Below are positions 1 through 6,025 of a stretch of 13,204 nt of DNA, one piece after another (the first letter of the stretch is position 1; every line of letters starts with the position of its first letter). Position numbers and translations under genes: made by a program. The notes under the pieces are model-generated. The model was not told the origin of the DNA. It made no database searches and was given only the letters and a program-made list of their open reading frames with translations. Source of the stretch: Candidatus Poribacteria bacterium (lineage in GTDB: Bacteria > Poribacteria > WGA-4E > WGA-3G); the NCBI GenBank assembly GCA_007571355.1, contig RKRO01000362.1:1-13204 (forward strand), written 5' to 3'.

Positions 1-34
1 ACCACATACATCCAACTTTTATCAAACTCAGGTT
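1..34 (+). repeat. 3' end of an R2 MITE (left part outside window)
   Basis: These bases match the last 34 bases of the complete R2 copies at 3636-3788 and 6026-6178 with about two differences, including the terminal inverted repeat ATCAAACTCAsGTT. The element runs off the left edge. Its right end directly touches the R1 element starting at 35. Confidence 0.8.
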
Positions 35-158
35 AGTAAAGCCCATAAGGATTGAAACACATTCCCATCGAAACGATTTCTATCTGATTCCCCCTGCTTG
101 CGGGGGGGGAAGGGGGGTATCTTCATAAAGTGTGCTTTATTTTCAGATGTTCCGATAG
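35..158 (+). repeat. R1 MITE copy A (diverged 3' end)
   Basis: It starts AGTAAAGCCC and shares with the copies at 6184 and 13056 the blocks GGATTGAAACACAT, ATCGAAA, TGATTCCCCC, a G-rich hairpin arm, and the tail CTTTATTTTCAGAT. The final TTTTACTATA terminus seen in other copies has decayed to roughly GTTCCGATAG. It ends only a few bases before the start codon at 165, so it supplies the whole upstream region of that gene visible here. Confidence 0.75.
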
Positions 159-164
159 ATCCCT

Positions 165-527
165 ATGTCTACATCACTTTTTCAAATCCAGTATCAATTA
201 GAACGCGAACGCGCGCCTTTTACGCGGGCAGCAGTCTTGCAGCTGCTGAAGGAACAGTGCGGGTTGTATGCAATCTGGCTGCCGACGGGTGAAGAGGGCG
301 TTTATGAATGTCTCTACGCGGGGGTCTCAACGACGTGTATACGTCGGCGTTTGCTGCAGCACCTCTCAGATGAACAGAATCCGGAACTTCGGCGGCAGCT
401 GCGCATGTTTGGGGAACTCGTGCATTTTTCTGTAGTGTTTACGGAAGATCGGGAGGAGACGCTGGCGTTGGAAACGGCTTTCATTCGGGAACGGCAACCA
501 AAAACCAATCGGAATAAGTTGGGGTAG
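165..527 (+). CDS. Small GIY-YIG-fold nuclease-like protein
   Basis: A 120-residue protein that looks like a stand-alone GIY-YIG endonuclease domain. Visible family signatures are GLY at residues 33-35 (the GIY strand), YAG at 51-53 (the YIG strand), an Arg-rich helix with the likely catalytic Arg at R60-R62 and H66, the metal-binding Glu at about E103 in ALETAFI, and the closing Pro/Asn element at 112-115 (QPKTN). The 30 residues before GLY form an amphipathic helical extension. Members of this fold cut DNA as repair, restriction or mobile-element nucleases, but the specific target of this one cannot be read from sequence. No second domain is present. The ATG at 165 lies directly after a repeat element and lacks a clear ribosome binding site. 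A weak 7-bp inverted repeat (522-528 with 546-552) straddles the stop but is not followed by a T-run. The fold assignment is fairly sure; the role is unknown. Confidence 0.75.
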   Translation: MSTSLFQIQYQLERERAPFTRAAVLQLLKEQCGLYAIWLPTGEEGVYECLYAGVSTTCIRRRLLQHLSDEQNPELRRQLRMFGELVHFSVVFTEDREETLALETAFIRERQPKTNRNKLG

Positions 528-624
528 ATAAACTTTGGTGTTCTGTCTACCCGGACACCCAACCGTGATTTTCAAGGTTTTTCGGTTGAGTGCTGATAGG
601 ATACATTACCCCGATACATCGTAG

Positions 625-651
625 GTCGGGTAGAGCGTAGCGAAACCCGAC
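625..651. repeat. REP-like palindrome GTCGGGT...ACCCGAC
   Basis: Arms GTCGGGT (625-631) and ACCCGAC (645-651) are perfect complements around a 13-base loop containing GAGCGTAGCGAA. Sequences of this general form are widespread extragenic palindromes in several bacterial phyla. There is no adjacent T-run, so it is not a typical intrinsic terminator. Confidence 0.6.
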
Positions 652-689
652 AGGACACTTGCCGTTTGCCAATTTAAGCAATATTAAAT

Positions 690-787
690 AACGCTAGCTT
701 GATGAATCCTTTCGGAGGTGTTGCGGGTTCTATTTTCGCAGCACAGCGGCGTGAATTGTAGCACAAACTTTTAGTTTGTGGGGTCTA
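690..787 (+). repeat. R2 MITE copy, 3' truncated
   Basis: It starts with the left terminal repeat AACGCTAGCTTGAT (690-703) and matches the complete R2 copies closely through the internal hairpin CACAAACT-TTT-AGTTTGTG (762-780) and GGGGT. It then diverges where the full copies continue ATACAGCGCA. The last 66 or so bases, including the right inverted repeat, are missing. Confidence 0.8.
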
Positions 788-890
788 CTTTGGATATTTT
801 TTACACATAGCACGCCGCTGGCATGAGGTACGGGAATCGCTAACCGGTGCATCACCGATACCGCGGAAGGTGGGGCAGGTAGACTCTCTT

Positions 891-955
891 CACCCCGTAG
901 GGGTGCCATGGCTATAGAACCGGTCTATTCAAGCGACCGCACCCCGTAGGGGTGC
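891..955. repeat. Doublet of CACCCC-GTA-GGGGTG palindromes
   Basis: Two palindromes, CACCCCGTAGGGGTG (891-905) and GCACCCCGTAGGGGTGC (939-955), lie about 50 bases apart in the same orientation. Each is followed by a similar C(C/T)ATG motif. The arms are 6 and 7 bp with a GTA loop. The unit looks like a short interspersed palindromic repeat present as a pair; only two copies are seen, so this is not a CRISPR array. Confidence 0.65.
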
Positions 956-987
956 TATGTCCAGAAACAAGTGGTAACTTGCGTTAT

Positions 988-1023
988 AATAAAAAAACTG
1001 GCGAGATCGCTAAACCTCGCCAG
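988..1023 (-). terminator. Intrinsic terminator of the toroid-protein gene
   Basis: Read on the minus strand, CTGGCGAG (1023-1016) pairs perfectly with CTCGCCAG (1005-998) around a 10-base loop and is followed at once by seven T (997-991). It lies about 50 bases after the stop codon at 1072. The sequence TGGCGAGGTTT in its 5' arm and loop recurs in the terminator at 6350-6374. Confidence 0.88.
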
Positions 1024-1071
1024 CGAAAGTGCTTGTTTAAAGCACGCACATAGCAGAACCCAGCACCCTGA

Positions 1072-2187
1072 TTATTTCGGATAGGCAGTATTAAGTCCGA
1101 GAATTACATAAGCAGTTACGAGACTCGGATCTCTTTCCATCCAGCGGCTGTTCTCATTCACCCAGGAGCCGTCTGATTGCTGCAATTCGATCATTTTTTC
1201 AGCAAATTCTCGGTACCAATCGTGTGAGATACCTTTCGCGTCTACGAAGGTGGATTGATTATAAAGCCGCAGTGCTTTCGCCATGGTGTGATAGTGATAG
1301 TATAAACCTTGCGCCCCCATACCGTAGTTCTCTTCAAGCGTGAAATGCTCCGTTATCCACTTGAAAGCAGCCTGCACGCGTTCATCTTCTTTATCAACAT
1401 TCGCGTAGATAAAACTCAGCAATCCGGCATACGTCATGCTGGCATAAGAGCGCGGACTCCCTGCTGCATCTGTTCCGGCTTTGCTTTCACCGTCAGGTGC
1501 ATAGATAAAACCGCCATCGTTACCTGCCCATTTTTGATCGTTACTTTCGCTCCGATTTTGGGTGCGTTCGAGAAATTTAATCGCCTTATCCCAGACTTCC
1601 TGATCGTCGGAACCGCTCTCTTTTAGGGCCTGGATAGCGATGTTCAGGTTGGACAGGTCTTTCACGTCCTGGCGGCTGCCGTAGCCGATACCGCCATAGT
1701 AGACGCTTTCCTCATCGGTGACTTGCAGGTTTTTCAGGAAACCTTGTGCTTTTTTTATAACTTCGTCATACTTCGGGTTGCCGGTTGCGGAGAGTGCCAT
1801 GACAGAAATAGAGGTATTGTAATTCGGCAATGCGGGTTGCATCTCAATATCGTAAATTGCCCCGTTGGGCTGTTGCATTTCGACCAGCCGTTGAAGTCCT
1901 TTTTGTATAAAGGGGTGATCCGCTTCGGCGTATTTCTTTTCTGGGTGCCGTAAGAAAGCGGTAAGTATGAGAGCCGTGACACCCGGGTGATTGGAGAAGA
2001 GTCCATCCTCGGCTTGTTGCCCCTTTAACCATTCTAACCCTTTGTCAATACTCGCGATGACCTGTTTGTTTAATTCGTGATATTCCGATGCACCTGTTTC
2101 GTGATGCGCGGTTATGCCGCTCTGTACAACAGAAACCAACGTGAGGAATAACACCAATAGGAGTCCATGCTGCGTTTTAATTTTCAT
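1072..2187 (-). CDS. Secreted prenyltransferase/squalene-cyclase-repeat protein
   Basis: A 371-residue protein with a signal peptide (hydrophobic residues 9-21, cleavage probably just after VQS or ITA) and an alpha/alpha-toroid domain of the prenyltransferase/squalene oxidase repeat type. QW-like repeats are visible: LEWLKGQQAEDGLFS at 51-65, LQRLVEMQQPNGAIYD near 98-113, NDGGFIY near 223-229 and MIELQQSDGSWVN at 332-344. It lacks the DxDD motif of squalene-hopene cyclases and the zinc ligands of protein prenyltransferases are not evident, so enzymatic activity is doubtful. Similar exported toroid proteins occur in Planctomycetes-like bacteria, where their role is unsettled. The start is supported by AAGGAGAAA about 7 bases before ATG. 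A candidate promoter lies at 2217-2245 and a strong terminator follows, so the gene appears monocistronic. Domain call secure, function unknown. Confidence 0.85.
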   Translation of the reverse strand: MKIKTQHGLLLVLFLTLVSVVQSGITAHHETGASEYHELNKQVIASIDKGLEWLKGQQAEDGLFSNHPGVTALILTAFLRHPEKKYAEADHPFIQKGLQRLVEMQQPNGAIYDIEMQPALPNYNTSISVMALSATGNPKYDEVIKKAQGFLKNLQVTDEESVYYGGIGYGSRQDVKDLSNLNIAIQALKESGSDDQEVWDKAIKFLERTQNRSESNDQKWAGNDGGFIYAPDGESKAGTDAAGSPRSYASMTYAGLLSFIYANVDKEDERVQAAFKWITEHFTLEENYGMGAQGLYYHYHTMAKALRLYNQSTFVDAKGISHDWYREFAEKMIELQQSDGSWVNENSRWMERDPSLVTAYVILGLNTAYPK

Positions 2188-2216
2188 TTTTTTCTCCTTT
2201 ATGCCCAGTTGTTTGT

Positions 2217-2245
2217 ATGCTACTGTGTAGCAAGTACAATGCCAA
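2217..2245 (-). promoter_or_regulatory. Candidate sigma-70 promoter with a palindrome in the spacer
   Basis: On the minus strand TTGGCA (2245-2240) and TAGCAT (2222-2217) are separated by exactly 17 bases, about 15 bases upstream of the ribosome binding site of the gene starting at 2187. A perfect inverted repeat, TGCTAC-TGT-GTAGCA (2218-2232), covers the -10 box and could be an operator. The -10 matches consensus at only 4 of 6 positions. Confidence 0.4.
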
Positions 2246-2540
2246 TTTAGAAAAACGACTACTATCGCATCAAGATTGCGTTTTATAGTGGATACTGTTT
2301 GTCGTAGGGCAACCCTTCATTGCCCGTTATTGCGTTGTGGACGTGCGATACATCGCACGACGACGAACCGTTCCTCAAGTGCAAAGTTGAAAGACGACTG
2401 CTGTGCGAATTGTCGGAATTCAAAGGCTAATTCCGCCAATAACTGAACACTGCTGTCCATAATTTGAACAATTGGGTCGCACAAACTAAAAGGTTATGCG
2501 ACCCAATCCAGAGGCACAACCTAATAGGTTATGCTACAGG
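2246..2540. other. Spacer with three palindromes and a doubtful short ORF
   Basis: Between the oxidoreductase and the toroid gene are GGGCAA/TTGCCC near 2307-2326, the perfect CGTGCGAT-AC-ATCGCACG at 2342-2359, and a larger hairpin at 2471-2507. A 47-codon minus-strand frame (2460 to 2317, beginning MDSSVQLL) is open but has no ribosome binding site and its end runs through the palindromes, so I do not call it a gene. Confidence 0.55.
2471..2507. repeat. 11-bp-arm hairpin after the oxidoreductase gene
   Basis: ATTGGGTCGCA (2471-2481) is perfectly complementary to TGCGACCCAAT (2497-2507). The loop region resembles the CACAAACTnnnAGTTTGTG hairpin inside R2. A related weaker inverted repeat, GCAcAACC/GGTTaTGC, follows at about 2514-2534. 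It sits just downstream of the stop codon at 2541 but has no T-run on the minus strand, so it may stabilise the mRNA 3' end rather than terminate transcription. Confidence 0.5.
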
Positions 2541-3578
2541 CTACGAAATTCGCACAGTTTCGCCTGTCTCTGCAGACTGCATCGCTGCGTCGTAGACCTG
2601 CATTACTTTGCGGATTTCTTCGGGTTTGACACCCAATTCTTCCCCTTTATTCAACACATCTGCGATGTTCTGGTAATAAGATTTCCATGTCGTCTGGACG
2701 CTTTCGACAACAATCTCACGGTTCTCGCCCTCCGCCTCGGTCCAAACTTTTGCATAGTTCTCAGGGACTTGCTGCGCAGCATCAATGTCCCCATCGCGCA
2801 TCGGTCCCTCTTGGGGGTCGAGTCCGTATTTGATTAACCCACCCAAATCCCCGACGATATACCAGCGCGGTTTCTCGGCTTTGGAGAGGTTACTGATCTC
2901 AATCTGATACCGGACATCGTTCTGAAACTTGATGATAAGGTTGCCGTAGTTGCCGATATCTGTGTCCCATCGTGTGTTGTAGTGAATATCACAGAACACA
3001 GACGCAACAGGTGCCGTTACGAGCTGCAATGCCTGATCGACGAAGTGTGCGGGCCAGTCGTAAAGGATGCCACCACTCTGACTTTTAACCCCGCGCCAGC
3101 CTCCCGGTGCGCCGTAACGCATAATTGCAACCTGATACAGATAAGGGGTGCCGAGCAAACCGTCGGCAATGATTTTTTGGACGGTGTTATAGTCCCAATC
3201 CCATCTGCGGTTGTGAAAGACGCTGAGCAGTACATCGTTCCGTTTGCTGGCGGCGATCATTGCGTCCGCTTCTTCGGTATTCATCGCCATAATTTTGTCT
3301 GTGACGACGTGCTTGCCTGCATCCATCGCTTTGATGGCGAGTTCCGCATGGGTATCGTGTGGGGTGGCTAATACGACGAGATCAACGGCATCATCTGCGA
3401 TGACCTCGTCAATTGTCTGATAACTTTGTGCGTTTGGATATGCCTCGCGTGCAGCCTCGCGGCGTTCCGCATTCCGCGTGGCGATGGCGTAAAGGTTCAA
3501 TCCATCCGCCAAACCGACGAGGTAGGTATGAAAGGCGCGGCCTGCGTATCCATAGCCAATAACAGCAGTATTTACCAT
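2541..3578 (-). CDS. Gfo/Idh/MocA family NAD(P)-dependent oxidoreductase
   Basis: A 345-residue cytoplasmic protein of normal family length. The N-terminal Rossmann fold carries the dinucleotide motif GYGYAG at residues 8-13, and LATPHDTHAELAIKAMDAGKHV at 70-91 is the usual second half of the NAD domain. The catalytic EKP motif is replaced by TDK at 93-95, keeping the Lys but not the Glu and Pro. The C-terminal substrate domain shows GGILYDWPAHFVDQAL at 169-184, with H178 and D181 at the family's conserved His/Asp positions. Family members oxidise or reduce sugars, inositols and sugar acids; the substrate here cannot be assigned. The ATG at 3578 has no Shine-Dalgarno. Instead, three 7-bp tandem repeats occupy the region just upstream. 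It is separated from its neighbours by repeats, so it is probably transcribed alone. Confidence 0.88.
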   Translation of the reverse strand: MVNTAVIGYGYAGRAFHTYLVGLADGLNLYAIATRNAERREAAREAYPNAQSYQTIDEVIADDAVDLVVLATPHDTHAELAIKAMDAGKHVVTDKIMAMNTEEADAMIAASKRNDVLLSVFHNRRWDWDYNTVQKIIADGLLGTPYLYQVAIMRYGAPGGWRGVKSQSGGILYDWPAHFVDQALQLVTAPVASVFCDIHYNTRWDTDIGNYGNLIIKFQNDVRYQIEISNLSKAEKPRWYIVGDLGGLIKYGLDPQEGPMRDGDIDAAQQVPENYAKVWTEAEGENREIVVESVQTTWKSYYQNIADVLNKGEELGVKPEEIRKVMQVYDAAMQSAETGETVRIS

Positions 3579-3583
3579 GATTC

Positions 3584-3604
3584 GTTTCAGTTTTCAGTTT
3601 TCAG
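3584..3604 (-). repeat. Three tandem CTGAAAA heptamers ahead of the oxidoreductase start
   Basis: On the plus strand GTTTCAG, TTTTCAG, TTTTCAG are adjacent (CTGAAAA CTGAAAA CTGAAAC on the coding strand) and end 5 bases before the ATG at 3578-3576. They occupy the place where a ribosome binding site would be expected. Copy-number change in such heptamers would shift upstream spacing. Confidence 0.7.
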
Positions 3605-3635
3605 TTACGCTCTTGTGACAGGAACTTTATCTGTT

Positions 3636-3788
3636 ACCGCCAGCTTGATGAAGCCTTTCGGAGGTGTTGCGGGTTCTATTTTCGCAGCACAGCGGCGTGA
3701 ATTGTAGCACAAACTTTTAGTTTGTGGGGTATACAGCGCAAATGAACACGATATGCCATATACATCCAACTTTTATCAAACTCACGTT
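3636..3788 (+). mobile_element. R2 MITE, complete 153-bp copy
   Basis: The left end ACCGCCAGCTTGAT (3636-3649) and right end ATCAAACTCACGTT (3775-3788) form an imperfect terminal inverted repeat. The length is identical to the copy at 6026-6178. An internal hairpin CACAAACT/AGTTTGTG lies at about 3708-3726. The 12-base string CTGTTACCGCCA occurs at 3631-3642, overlapping the left end, and again at 3791-3802 just after the right end. This suggests a target duplication with small edge changes. No transposase is encoded. Confidence 0.8.
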
Positions 3789-3813
3789 AACTGTTACCGC
3801 CACAAGGTATTTC

Positions 3814-3839
3814 TGACTGAAAACCGATGACTGATGACT
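3814..3839 (+). repeat. Heptamer-type repeat remnants (CTGAAAA, GATGACT x2)
   Basis: TGACTGAAAACC is followed by two adjacent GATGACT units (3826-3839). The CTGAAAA word is the same as the tandem heptamer at 3584-3604 but on the opposite strand, so the two blocks bracket the R2 copy in inverted orientation. The rest of 3840-3929 shows nothing I recognise. Confidence 0.45.
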
Positions 3840-3929
3840 CCTTATATAAATATAATCAGGACAGACGCAATTTTGACTGCAGCCCGTTCTGTTAGATGCG
3901 AATTTTCGGAAAACACAGCGATCGCCTGC

Positions 3930-3949
3930 CACAAACGATGAAGTTTGTG
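3930..3949. repeat. CACAAAC/GTTTGTG hairpin after the DUF547 gene
   Basis: CACAAAC (3930-3936) pairs with GTTTGTG (3943-3949) around GATGAA. It lies about 35 bases beyond the stop of the minus-strand DUF547 gene. The arms are the same as in the internal R2 hairpin but the loop differs and no R2 sequence surrounds it. There is no clear T-run, so termination is uncertain. Confidence 0.5.
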
Positions 3950-3984
3950 CGACAAAAGAGCAGCATGCGTAAGTCCTAAAATGC

Positions 3985-4785
3985 CTAATGTTGATCGTTT
4001 AGTGTCCAATCGTAGTCCAGATAGTGGAATTCAACGTCTGCTGCGGATACGAAGTCAACGTCTTCTGGCGGTAGATAGTCGGCGAGAAAATCCGCGACAC
4101 CGTCGTAGCCTTCGTAAAAATCGTTTTCATACCACTTGAAAATTTTCGAGGGGTAGACGCGGCGTTTAACTCGGTCCAACCTGACGTTCTCTGGCTTGTT
4201 AATAAAATTCAATGTCGCCATCTCAAGGCGTTCCTCAATATCTTCGGCAAAAAACGCCCGATTTTCTATAGGTGGACAACCCGTCGAAGCGCACACAAGA
4301 ACAAAATGAACGCGCGGATCCACAAATTCCGTGCGGATGATGCCGTGTTCAATCTCATTGAGCGTGTAGGTTTTACCCCCAACTTGAAACTTAAGCCGAT
4401 AAAAGAATCCACCGAACCATTTGACTTTTCGGACGCTGGTTGTCGGATAATGGTCAATGACTCCTTTAATAACAAGCGCATTGTAGGCGTTAACCCAGAA
4501 TGCCAATTGTGCATTATAGGACAGTTCTGTCGGGTTCGCAACGGCTAACAGGTCCAAATACTTTTCCAGTTTTTCGGGGTTCGCCTTCAGCTTTGCGTAA
4601 TTAACCTGTCCTGCTGCATTGACGTGTTCCTGCAAGACCTGATTAAAAAGATCATGCGAAAAAGATGTTCCATCTACAGCCAGTTGTGCGCGGACATCGA
4701 CTTCGACGCGGAAATGGTATAGAAAAAGCACGCTAAGAACCGATAAACAGAGGAGGAGTATGACAAACAGGGTACGGGTTTTCAT
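3985..4785 (-). CDS. Membrane-anchored DUF547 protein
   Basis: A 266-residue protein with an uncleaved-looking N-terminal membrane segment (residues 6-23) followed by a DUF547 domain facing the outside. Family hallmarks are QLAFWVNAYNALVIK at 93-107, LNEIEHGIIR at 142-151, HFVLVCASTGCPP at 160-172 with its conserved His and two Cys, SKIFKWYENDF at 213-223, and LDYDWTLN near the end. The biochemical role of DUF547 is not established, though the invariant His/Cys block hints at a catalytic or metal site. I chose the ATG at 4785 because AGGA at 4797-4794 lies 8 bases upstream. A GTG at 4800 that overlaps the stop of the upstream gene would add five residues. Either way the ribosome binding site overlaps the end of the enolase-superfamily gene, so the two are translationally coupled. 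Confidence 0.87.
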   Translation of the reverse strand: MKTRTLFVILLLCLSVLSVLFLYHFRVEVDVRAQLAVDGTSFSHDLFNQVLQEHVNAAGQVNYAKLKANPEKLEKYLDLLAVANPTELSYNAQLAFWVNAYNALVIKGVIDHYPTTSVRKVKWFGGFFYRLKFQVGGKTYTLNEIEHGIIRTEFVDPRVHFVLVCASTGCPPIENRAFFAEDIEERLEMATLNFINKPENVRLDRVKRRVYPSKIFKWYENDFYEGYDGVADFLADYLPPEDVDFVSAADVEFHYLDYDWTLNDQH

Positions 4786-4796
4786 AAAACATTTCC

Positions 4797-5876
4797 TCAC
4801 GCATACTGTTCCAACACATCTCGGTCGATGTCGATACCCAATCCGGGGGCTTGTGGGACATCGACAGAGCCGTCAACGGCGTTTATCGGTTCTTGGGCCA
4901 ACGCGGTTCGGAGTCGGTTTTCGGTCATATCAAATTCCAGCAGTGAAGGGATCGGATGGAGTGCATCCGGTGCATCTGGAAGAGTGGCTTGCCAGTGTAG
5001 GGTCGCGGCAAGACGGATGCTGCTGCCCCACATGTGTGGCAGCACGCGAACGTAGTTAGCACTCGCCATTGCGGTAATTTTTCTGCATTCTGTGAAACCA
5101 CCGGCGATACTCACATCCGGTTGCACGATATCTAACCCACGCTGCTGCAATAAATCTCGAAAGGCCCAACGTCCTTGTAGCATCTCTCCGCCAGCGATTC
5201 GTACCTTCAATGCGTGTCGGATTTCGCGATAGCCTCCGACATCGTCGGTGGTAATCGGTTCTTCGTACCAGAAGATATCGTTGTCCAAAATTTTTTGTCC
5301 AACGTCAATTGCAGTGCCGACATCGTAGCCACAGTTTGCATCCACAGCGAGAAGCGTCCCGTCGCCAATGGCGCGTCGGACGGCAGCGACGTTTTTTACA
5401 TCGTACGTTGCACCGAAACCGATTTTCATTTTTACAGCTGGAAACCCTGCATCCACATAGCCTTTCGCCTCGTCCATCAACGCTTGGGTGATGTCGGGTT
5501 TATCTTTCTTGAACAGTCCGCTTGCGTAAGCCGGAATTTTCGAGCGGAAGGCACCGCCGAGGAGTTGATAGATCGGCATCTCGAGTGCCTTGCCGATGAT
5601 GTCCCAGAGTGCGATATCAACGCCGCTGAGCGCACCCATATTTCCGCGCATCGCTTCCGAGATGCGCTCCGTTTCAAAAGGCGATTGTCCGAGCAGGTAC
5701 GTCTGAATTGCTGAGGCAGAGGGTGTGCTTATGCCTTCACCCCACCCGGTGATTCCAGTGTCTGTAGAAATTTCGACGACACTGGCAGTCCGTGTTTTCG
5801 TCCACCCCCGTGAGTTGGCAAACGGTTCAAGGAGCGGATAGCGTAAGTTGTAGGCTTTCACGTCGGTGATCTTCAT
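4797..5876 (-). CDS. Mandelate racemase/muconate lactonizing-type enolase superfamily enzyme
   Basis: A 359-residue enzyme of normal family length. The N-terminal capping domain (1-115) includes SGVDIALWDIIGKALEMPIYQLLGG at 84-108. The barrel carries the catalytic Lys motif KMK at 149-151, metal ligands D179 in DAN, E205/E206 in EEP and E231 in AGGE, then QPD at 252-254 and H281 in LPHMWG. This Lys plus His pattern is that of the mandelate racemase subgroup, which abstracts a proton alpha to a carboxylate; typical members are sugar-acid dehydratases or racemases. The substrate is not determinable here, although the nearby Gfo/Idh/MocA gene fits carbohydrate or sugar-acid use. The start at 5876 follows from conserved N-terminal MKITDVKAYNLRYPL and lacks a clear ribosome binding site. 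The gene is the first of a two-gene unit with the DUF547 gene. Confidence 0.9.
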   Translation of the reverse strand: MKITDVKAYNLRYPLLEPFANSRGWTKTRTASVVEISTDTGITGWGEGISTPSASAIQTYLLGQSPFETERISEAMRGNMGALSGVDIALWDIIGKALEMPIYQLLGGAFRSKIPAYASGLFKKDKPDITQALMDEAKGYVDAGFPAVKMKIGFGATYDVKNVAAVRRAIGDGTLLAVDANCGYDVGTAIDVGQKILDNDIFWYEEPITTDDVGGYREIRHALKVRIAGGEMLQGRWAFRDLLQQRGLDIVQPDVSIAGGFTECRKITAMASANYVRVLPHMWGSSIRLAATLHWQATLPDAPDALHPIPSLLEFDMTENRLRTALAQEPINAVDGSVDVPQAPGLGIDIDRDVLEQYA

Positions 5877-6025
5877 AGTTTCAGCGTTTGTGTTCGATTT
5901 TAAAGTATGTAGTCGTCGTATGAGGGCTCATAATTTCTATCTATTCTATCACAACCGCTATATTTTTTGCAGGAAAAAAGGAATGTGATAGGGTTTAAGA
6001 TGAGTAAGCAAAACCTTGCGTCTAT
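5877..6025. promoter_or_regulatory. Upstream region of the enolase-superfamily gene with spaced inverted half-sites
   Basis: CTATCACA (5946-5953) and its exact complement TGTGATAG (5984-5991) are separated by 30 bases. The first overlaps a minus-strand TAGAAT (5948-5943) that could be a -10 box about 65 bases before the start codon, but no good -35 is present. The arrangement could be two bound half-sites or a hairpin; evidence is weak. Confidence 0.3.

Larger units (their letters stand above)
528..1071. other. Repeat-filled spacer without a gene
   Basis: This stretch lies between convergent genes. It holds a REP-like hairpin (625-651), a 3'-truncated R2 MITE (690-787), a doublet of short palindromes (891-955) and the terminator of the minus-strand gene ending at 1072. 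I see no convincing reading frame. The segment 788-890 shows nothing I recognise. Confidence 0.7.

Noticed and set aside
522..588. Possible terminator after the GIY-YIG gene (GGGTAGA/TCTACCC and CAACCG/CGGTTG inverted repeats).
   Set aside because: Short stems with long loops and no T-run following either one; one includes the stop codon.
690..760. All three R2 copies keep an open frame encoding roughly LMNPFGGVAGSIFAAQRREL before a TAG.
   Set aside because: Differences between copies (P/H, A/V, R/E, E/K) are mostly amino-acid changing, the frame is about 20 codons, and the stop is part of the hairpin flank. The conservation is explained by the DNA element.
891..955. Possible CRISPR array.
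   Set aside because: Only two short palindromes with no array of regular spacers and no cas genes.
2317..2460. 47-codon minus-strand ORF starting MDSSVQLL.
   Set aside because: No ribosome binding site, no recognisable family, and its 3' third lies in palindromic repeats.
2982..3371. Several long open frames antisense to the oxidoreductase and to the other minus-strand genes.
   Set aside because: They are shadows of well-supported genes with no family features of their own.
5946..5991. CRP-type binding site from TCACA and TGTGA half-sites.
   Set aside because: Half-sites are in inside-out order and 30 bases apart, unlike TGTGA-N6-TCACA, so no CRP site is claimed. Kept only as a weak inverted repeat.
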